DNA of 64,000 nt, taken from NCBI GenBank assembly GCA_951213105.1, contig OX578145.1:118508239-118572238 (forward strand), in the 5' to 3' direction. Numbering within the stretch: the first letter of the stretch is position 1; each line of letters opens with the position of its first letter. This document shows positions 57,201 to 64,000 of this stretch, piece after piece. The DNA comes from Amaurobius ferox (lineage: Eukaryota > Arthropoda > Arachnida > Araneae > Amaurobiidae). The notes beneath the pieces are model-generated. The model saw only the letters and a program-made list of their open reading frames with translations. It was not told the origin of the DNA and did not search any database. A program made the position numbers and the translations under genes.

Positions 57201-58634
57201 TTTCTAAAAGGTCAAGAAAGACATAACGATTTTAGACAATGATTATATAGATCCTAAGCTTTTTGTTGTTTATTTACAAATTTTTTCGATAATAGTAAAT
57301 AACATTAAAAGTTCACGTCTTATTGTGCGGTAGTGTGGGAAGTGCAAAGAGTTTTTATCCTTCCGTGCAAAAACGTTTTGTTTTTTCAAAGCTGCTTTTC
57401 TATTTTCTGAAAACACAGCTGGAGCTATTTCTAATTCCCCAAATCCCGCATATATTTCTCCACCGTTACAAACTTCCTCATAATCCATCCTTCATCGTCC
57501 CTGTTGTTTCCGTTGTCCATCAACGGCATGAATTAGACTAAAACATGAGTTGAGGCTCGCCCCAGTTAACTGCGGGAAGGAAAAAAGCCTGGCAGTCCAC
57601 CAAGACCAACCTCAAAACAGGAAGCGCCTGTGAAAAGTTAACTCCATTTTGAAAACTTGTCATCGCATGTAATCTCTACCTATTAGAGATGAGGTCAGAA
57701 TCGGGTTGACCCTTCAAACACAGGTTTGGATACATATTTTCTGAAACCTCTACCCCACGAATTCTGATATAAAAGAAAATAGAAGAAATGACTGTTAAAA
57801 ACATTCTATGCACAACATGCGGGTATGTTAAGGGAAAATAATCTGGCAACACAATTATCCATACATACACTGTAAAACATTTGCAAGCATGTTACTGAAA
57901 ATTTCAGGCGAATCAGCTGTTCGTTTCCTTATAGTTATGATAATACATATCTAAAAATACAAAAAAAAAAAAATAACGCTTCGGCAGACGATAATTAGCT
58001 GAATATTTCAGAAATGAAGCTGGAATTTTCATGAACGCCTATCGTTGCGGCTTTTCTGATAGTTTGCCAAAAGTATCAACAAAGTGGCTGAAAATAATGA
58101 GCAAAGGTTGCAGAATGTTTTACATTGTACTAAAAATTTTAGTACTGATAGTCCCTATCTAAAGAGGGCAGTGTAATAAATTTCCTCCTAAATTGTGGCA
58201 CACTGCATGCTTTCTTAATACCATTACATGTTCAAAATCACAAGAATCCGCCAAGAAGTTGCGTCCCCCGAAATAAGGAAGTTGCAGTTAACGGTTATTC
58301 CACACTGATGAGCGCATAATAAGCACGAAACCGATCCATGATTGATCTCTGCAATGGGAGCCATTACACGCATTAGCCATGTATTGACCATTACATTAGC
58401 TTACCATGACATGCATTGACTTTTCTATGCTGATAGACGCATACTAAGCTCAAAATCGATTCATGCATACTGTTTTTCGCATTCTAATAAATTTCTTCCT
58501 AACGCATTCGGTTCCGATAAATTTCGATTTTGTGGGTAAACAAAAAAAAAAAAAAAATACCACACACTAGCATATAAATTATATTATTTGCTAACAAATA
58601 TTACTTACTGCGTGAGAACTTCTTAGCTAGTTAT
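57201..58634. other. Non-coding stretch, nothing recognised
   Basis: Short frames on both strands near 57270-57541 have no recognisable product. No RNA gene or transposon end is seen. Confidence 0.45.
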
Positions 58635-58673
58635 TACTTTCCCTAAACTACATGGAAATGTATAGGGAATGTA

Positions 58674-59358
58674 CAGGGTGTATCATATTGAATGGGGCAA
58701 AAAGAATAGCATAGTACAAATTCTGTAATTGATTTATTTAGCCGAAACAAATTAATTCTGAAACTACAATTATACAAGTTTTATCTGGCAACAGCGAAAA
58801 ATCTTCTGGTTACAAAATCGCCCCTAGAGGCACTGTTAATCAAGATGGCACCATCCATGCAGGAGAAAGCGTACTGTGTTTTGGAATACGCCAAAATATA
58901 ATCGTTTATCGTCGAAGACATTTTCGCACGAAATTTGGTACAGAACCACCATCGTCACAACATCGAACGGTGAGTGAAGCAGTTTGGGGACACGGGCTGC
59001 TTGTGCAAGAAAACCAGCCCAGGACGACCAGGAGCCAAAACTGAAGTGGTTGAAAAAATTTATGAAACGTTTTTACGAAGTCCCACAAAATCAACGAGTC
59101 GTGCGAGTTCTGAACTCAATGTGCCTCATACAACGGTGTGGCGTGTGTTACGGAAACGTCTAAAATTCCGGCCATAAACTTTTTAGGTGGTACAGGCGTT
59201 AAAACCTTCCAACAAACCGTAACCGGAAGATTTTTCGCTGTTGCCAGATAAAACTTGTATAATTGTAGTTTCAGAATTAATTTGTTCCGGCTAAATAAAT
59301 CAATTACAAAATTTGTACTATGCTATTCTTTTTGTCCCATTCAATATGATACACCCTG
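58674..59358 (+). mobile_element. Tc3/DUF4817-type MITE, 140-bp inverted repeats
   Basis: The ends read CAGGGTGTATCATATTGAAT, with TA duplicated at 58672-58673 and 59359-59360. The inverted repeats (58674-58813 and 59219-59358) match almost perfectly over 140 bp. Between them lies only the N-terminal part of a transposase, joined straight to the right arm. This is an internal-deletion derivative that could be moved by a related full-length transposase. Confidence 0.9.
58845..59217 (+). pseudogene. Transposase DNA-binding domain remnant
   Basis: The ATG at 58845 opens a frame starting MAPSMQEKAYCVLEYAK. It is interrupted by TAA (58899-58901) and TGA (58971-58973). The longest open part (58974-59177) includes GDTGCLCKKTSPGRPGA and a helix-turn-helix segment ending PHTTVWRVLRKRLKFRP. 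This is the paired-like DNA-binding start of DUF4817/Tc3-type transposases, which bind the transposon ends. Further stops follow, but similarity continues to about 59217, where the right inverted repeat begins. All catalytic residues are deleted. The motif reading is direct; the family assignment is from memory of arthropod elements. Confidence 0.8.
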
Positions 59359-59547
59359 TATTTGAAATATAGCTTAAAAATGAAACTGAGTTTCCGACGG
59401 ATCTGCACTTTTCGGCCACTCTAAAACACGAATCCGTCATTTTTAGCTTGATGTGTGTGTGTGTGTGCGTGTGCAATGTGTATATCTACTCAAACTATTC
59501 GACAAAATGAGACATTTAAGATTTTTGGAATTTCGAGGATCTTTTAA

Positions 59548-60414
59548 GGGGACGGTGGACGTTGAAATGAGCAAAAATCAACTAAAAAAAGTTTTAATAT
59601 ATAACATTATTTTACACATTTAACATTTGCTTACGCGTGGGACAGCGTCCATCCCAAACGAAGAACCTCCCAAAAAGACAGGTATTTGACATATCCTATC
59701 CCAAACAGTTGGATCCCCCTTTTCAGGCTTTGGCGTCCATGGAAATCGCTGACAGAAACATCGCCCCTGCTGCAGCAGTTTGGGATAGGGTATGTCAAAT
59801 ACCTGTCTTTCATGTGTATGTGATAGTGCATGTCAAATAGCTGGAGGTTCTTCTTTTGGGATGGACGCTGTTCCACCCGCAAGCAAAAGGTTGAATGCAT
59901 TTTTTCTTTTTCGAAACGGAATTTTCAAAAGTTTTACATTTTTAAAATGCTCCATGCGTCTTAATTTTTGTCTGAGATGCATGAAATTTTGCAAGACACC
60001 TCTCATACTTTTTAATGAAACTGGGTATGCATTTTATAATTGGACTTTATTAAGGTAATTAAAAGTTAATAAGAACTTAATTAAATGATGAAAATAAAGT
60101 TTTAATATAGAAAAATATGTTTAAAAAATTAACTTTCTAAAGGATTTAAAAATGAATACCCAAATTTGTTCATAATGTGTTTTTAAATAATCATAATGTA
60201 AAATTAATGAAAAATGTGAAAAAATGGCACGCAAGGAGCATTTTCAAATTTTCGTTAAAAAAAATTAAATAAAAAAAAAATACAAAATTATAACAAAATT
60301 GAAAAAAAAATTTAATGGTATTATATATAGTGATATTAAGAGGAATATTTATACAAACTTTCACGTTTCTAAGTCAATAAATAAATAAAAAAAATGTCAA
60401 CGTCCACTGTCCCC
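59548..60414 (+). mobile_element. Family B hairpin element, full copy
   Basis: The inverted ends GGGGACGGTGGACGTTGA and TCAACGTCCACTGTCCCC bound 867 bp. TTAA precedes the left end and also follows the right end of the other copy (19348-19351), suggesting a TTAA target as for piggyBac-type elements. The left part contains internal inverted repeats: GTATTTGACATATCCTATCC near 59684 versus GGATAGGGTATGTCAAATAC near 59783, and GGACAGCGTCCATCCC versus GGGATGGACGCTGTTCC. The overlapping frames on both strands are products of this symmetry. Confidence 0.75.
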
Positions 60415-60698
60415 ATGAGTTTTGCTCACATCAAATTCTCATTATTTTTTATTCAAATTTTCTTTAAAAAATGCTTGAAAAATTAAGGACGTGTTTGTTC
60501 TCTAGTTTAATCGCTACGAAAATCAACAGGCCTCTGGGGATTAGTGATTAAAAGATTCTAACCAAGCATCATTTGAGTCGCCTAATTTGTTCAAATATAT
60601 AGATAATTTAAAAAAAATAATAATAATAAAACGGTTTAAAAGTGCATTAAATCACTGATGAAGGACATGGTGATACCCGAAAGCGCTCTGGCCTTTTT
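60415..60698. other. Non-coding gap
   Basis: No features. The words GCTCACATCAAATTCTC at the left may be the remnant 3' end of the split family A copy. Confidence 0.4.
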
Positions 60699-61623
60699 AC
60701 TTTCCTTATATATATAATGCATAAGGAAAGTATTCTGACGGGGTCGAAAATTCAAATTCGAGTTTTCGACGGGAGAGCACGTTTCAAGCATCCCTGATCA
60801 CGAATCGAACATTTTTGAGGTGATGTCTGTGTGGTGTGTGTGTGTGTGTGTGTCAGTGAGACTGTGGAGACGATATCTCACGAACGAATGGAGCGATTCG
60901 AATGAAATTTGGTACAAAAATCACAATCCATAAACACTGGAAGCCTATTGCTTTAAAACACAATCGAATGTTCAGAACCCACATAAATTTTTGAGTGAAA
61001 TTTTGAAAAAATCATCCAAAAATCAAAACCTTTAATAAAGTTACGCAAATGGACATTTCTTATGTAATTTTTCCTTGAAAGACGATTGCCATAAACTTTA
61101 GAACGGTAGCATGAACCGTTCTCGAGATATTGCACATTCTTCAAATATATTTATCACAATAGTCCCATAAATAAAAAAAATATATATATTAACTGTTGGG
61201 AAACATGTTTACTTTTCTTAGGTAATAACATGCGATAAATTGAGTGACATCATTCTGATGAATCTAACTCGTTCCATTCACGAGAAAAGATACTTTGAGT
61301 AATACTTTTGTATTTGAACGCCAATAGCCATTTATCTGCTGTAAGAATAACGTATTTCTGCGTCTATAACGCTTGGCGAGATTTTGGCGACGAATTTAGC
61401 TGAATGTCGTCAACTTGGCGATATTTTTACATGTTGCCAAATTAACGAAAATCTCACCAAATGGATAAAATGGCGCTAAATCAATGAAAATGACGACTCA
61501 TTGAAGAAAATTCAATATCTTGGAAAGAATATAACTGTCTACTATAAGAATAGCATTTTTTTAACTGTAAAAGTAGTAAATTTATTGCACTATATAAGGA
61601 AAGTCATGTGTTGCCCACATCAG
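60699..61623 (+). mobile_element. Family A full-length copy
   Basis: It is about 925 bp, with head hairpin ACTTTCCTTATATATATAATG, a (GT)n spacer of moderate length, and 3' signature GTCATGTGTTGCCCACATCAG. It is close to 44252-45169 and 55686-56590. Confidence 0.87.
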
Positions 61624-61805
61624 ATTTTTTTTAATATGTATGCGTCATAAAGGATGGTTTTTGTTAAATGAACTTCGAATCTACAATTCGTTGTCTTTGA
61701 TTTAGTGCCTTATTGAAGTTGATGTGTAACCACTTTAATTACGATTTAAAGTATCTATATATTGTTAAGTCCACTTCGATAATAAGAGCTTGCAATTTCG
61801 TTCCA

Positions 61806-61875
61806 GTAGCTCAACAACGGTAGCGCGTCGGCTGGCCAGTTCGAAAATCCAGGGTTCGATTCCCGGTTGAGGCAG
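61806..61875 (+). other. tRNA-like sequence (A and B boxes), not a functional tRNA
   Basis: TAGCTCAACAACGGTAGCGC resembles a tRNA D-arm/A box. GGGTTCGATTCCCGG is a near-perfect T-arm/B box 35-40 bp downstream, followed by TTGAGGCA like an acceptor strand. The seven bases before the A box do not pair with that acceptor strand, one T-stem pair is mismatched, and the anticodon arm is weak. It is best read as a tRNA pseudogene or the head of another SINE. A (TA)n tract follows at 61891-61922. Confidence 0.6.
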
Positions 61876-61886
61876 CAAGGTTCTTT

Positions 61887-61922
<36 letters not shown>

Positions 61923-61925
<3 letters not shown>

Positions 61926-63237
61926 CATATAGAGCCGTACTTCTTCATTCTCCTGCAATTATATTTTCATCTTTTTATCTCGAAGCTTTAACAGTTGAAT
62001 AACTCATTTTATTGCTATTGCGCAGTACTGTTTTTATTACTCTCTTTGGCAACAGCAAATCACATCTTTTCATTTTGGCATATGGCAACGATGATCCAGT
62101 CATATTTTGCTCGTCATGGTTGCGCTGAAGAGGTGCGTTTTGAGGTATTTATGTTTCCTTTATTGTTCCAATCTTTATGCTTGTCGTCCATATAACACAA
62201 GTTTATAGATAAAATCTATCTTGTGTTTCAGAAACAAGCATTTTTGTGTTCATTTCGAAAAGATATATGGACCCGATGAGAATTTTTTCGAAATGAACTT
62301 TTCGTAAGCCTAATCTCGTAAGCCTAAATCTCCTCCATGTGCAAGCTTTTTTGCTTGATTTTTTTGTTTTCTTATTTGCATTCCTCATTTTTGAAATTTG
62401 TTGATTGTCTTTGTCCTTATGACTTGCATTATGCTTTATTATTTCCTCTTTTTGTCTTAATTTCTTTGTATTTGTAGAAAATTTTGGAATAGTGTATTAT
62501 GAGTTACTACATACATTCTAACTTTGGATTTAATAATTTATTTTTATATAGTGCATATATATATTTCGCTCAGGTGTGTGGCACGAAAAAAGAGCCTAAT
62601 TATCGTTTGCCAAATGGCAATGAGTTTGATCTAAATTACATTGTTTAAAACGTGAAGGTAGAAGGAAACTGTTACTCCACAATTTAAAAACTTTTAATCA
62701 AATTTATCCATGGAATTAAAGAGTCACTTTACCTCCATGTTTATATCTCAAATATTTATTTTATTTAAGCTTTTGCTCAATAAGGAAATTATATATTGTT
62801 TGATCTGAATTTAATTTTATTTAAATAAGTATATATATAGTTTATGTTTTATTAGAGGATCGTGCAATAATGCTTCCGCATGAGCCTGGGAATATTAGAA
62901 GTGCAAGTGCTATACTTTCATTCTGATAATGATTACGAGACAAACAGAACTAAATACAACGAACTTTTATTGCTTTAAAAAGTCTAATGGGGACTCACAT
63001 TCCAGAGATTGGGTAGTAAGTTACCAGCTTATAGATGCTGAGCCATGGAGGTAAAAGTAAGGAGTTAAAACTTCATATTAAGAAAACGCCAATTTCATTT
63101 GAGACAATCATTCAGGTGGCGCTGGGATAGGATAAATAGTTCTGCATTGTATATATATTTCGAATGTATGAATTCACTTGTATGAATTCGAACTTGTATG
63201 AATTTCTATGGCGAAAGACCTAAAATACTTATTTAAA
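61923..63237. other. Non-coding stretch, nothing recognised
   Basis: No gene or transposon end is recognised; only short frames are present. Confidence 0.45.
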
Positions 63238-63430
63238 CTGCTCATTTTATAGAAATAAATTATTAACGCAATGCAAAGTAGAACTGAAATGATAAAGAAT
63301 ATTCCTACGTATTCAAAATTATTTTACCTTTTAATTTATCTTTATCTCCCTATATTCTGTACTCTATCCTACAACTGTGAAAAAATGCTGGCTAATAATA
63401 CTCATAATGAGGGAAGCCTTAGTTAAAAAA
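63238..63430 (-). repeat. Inverted copy of 45170-45361
   Basis: It is the reverse complement of the flank of the family A copy at 44.3 kb, with about 85% identity by eye. It lies again directly against the family's 3' end. Confidence 0.8.
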
Positions 63431-64000
63431 TCTGATGTGGGCAACACATGACTTTCCTTATATAATGCATTGAATTTACTACTTTTACAGTAAAAAAATA
63501 GGTTTTTCTTATAGTAGATACTTATATTCTTTCCAAGATATTGAATTTTCGACGATTAGTCGCCATTTTCATTGATTTAGCGTCATTTTTATCCATTTGG
63601 CGAGATTTTCGGTAATTTGGCAGCATTTTTAAAAAGTCGCCAAGTTGGCGACATGTCGCCAAATTCGTCGCCAAAATCTCGCCAAGCGTTATGGCTTTAC
63701 TGATGGAGAAATAAGTTATTCTTATAGCAGATAAATGACTATTAGTGTTCAAATACAAAAATATTACTCAAAGTATCTTTTCTCATGAATGGAACGAGCT
63801 AGATCCACGAGAATGATGTCACCCAATTTATCGCATGGTTATTACATATGAAAAGTGAACATGTTTCACAATAGGAAATATTTTTTTTTATTTTATATGA
63901 CTTTTTGATAATTTTTTTTTTTAAATGTGCAATATCTCGAAAACGGTTCATGTTAGCGTTCTAAAATTTATGTCAATCGTTTTCTAATGAAAAATTACAT
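63431..64000 (-). mobile_element. Family A copy, reverse, cut by the window end
   Basis: It starts at the 3' signature CTGATGTGGGCAACACATGA. It contains the block GTCGCCAAGTTGGCGAC and CGAAAACGGTTCATGTTAGC, and runs off the window before reaching its spacer and head. Confidence 0.85.

Larger units (their letters stand above)
58635..59546 (+). mobile_element. Family A fragment split by a Tc3-type MITE
   Basis: The head ACTTTCCCTAAACTACATGG..TATAGGGAATG is interrupted at 58672. The body resumes at 59361 (CTGAGTTTCCGACGGATCTG, CACGAATCCGTCATTTTTAG, GT-rich spacer) and ends about 59546, where a family B element begins. Confidence 0.65.

Noticed and set aside
61806..61875. A functional tRNA gene
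   Set aside because: The B box is excellent, but the acceptor stem does not pair, a T-stem pair is mismatched and the anticodon arm is poor.

Overview
This is AT-rich eukaryotic DNA (roughly two-thirds or more A+T by eye) with no recognisable host protein-coding gene. Nearly every structured stretch is a transposable element, a relic of one, or satellite-like tandem DNA. The mix is a Ty3/Gypsy element, Tc1, mariner and Tc3/DUF4817-type transposons, a tRNA-headed SINE with a (CAA)n tail, and many microsatellites. It points to an animal, most likely an arthropod. A chelicerate such as a spider is a plausible guess, but the sequence does not settle it.

Layout: 1-5.5 kb holds diverged copies of a short-headed interspersed repeat, called here family A. 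5.57-7.83 kb is a decayed Tc1-like transposon carrying an insertion. 7.90-8.46 kb is a near-perfect 226-bp inverted repeat flanked by a 10-bp direct repeat. 8.7-15.5 kb has SINE copies, a pogo/Tigger-like element and a 47-bp satellite. 16-19.4 kb has family A copies, one interrupted by a mariner deletion derivative, and a hairpin element, called family B. 19.4-23 kb is mostly low-copy duplications. 23.04-34.69 kb is one complete, very young Ty3/Gypsy-type LTR retrotransposon. 34.7-44 kb is sparse, with one satellite next to a full SINE. 44-64 kb is dominated by full-length family A copies in both orientations, with one inverted duplication, transposase relics and family B.

The best biology is in the LTR element (11,651 bp). 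It has two 1,069-bp LTRs that differ at one base by my reading, and a perfect 5-bp target duplication. Gag carries a CCHC knuckle. Pol runs protease, reverse transcriptase, RNase H, integrase, GPY/F. Gag and Pol are joined by a textbook -1 frameshift signal: heptamer TTTAAAC in the right phase, Gag stop directly after it, and a 9-10 bp stem 6-7 nt downstream. Two blemishes argue against this copy being fully autonomous as it stands. One is an in-frame TAA in Gag after the zinc knuckle. The other is an apparent extra histidine codon inside a normally rigid RT motif. About 3.3 kb after pol has no env-like frame but does contain a 52-bp tandem repeat.

The other elements do not work together as a system. 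They are layers of insertion, and the nesting gives relative ages: mariner and Tc3-type derivatives sit inside family A copies, and SINE copies sit inside satellites. I found no CRISPR array, rRNA, confident functional tRNA or host exon.
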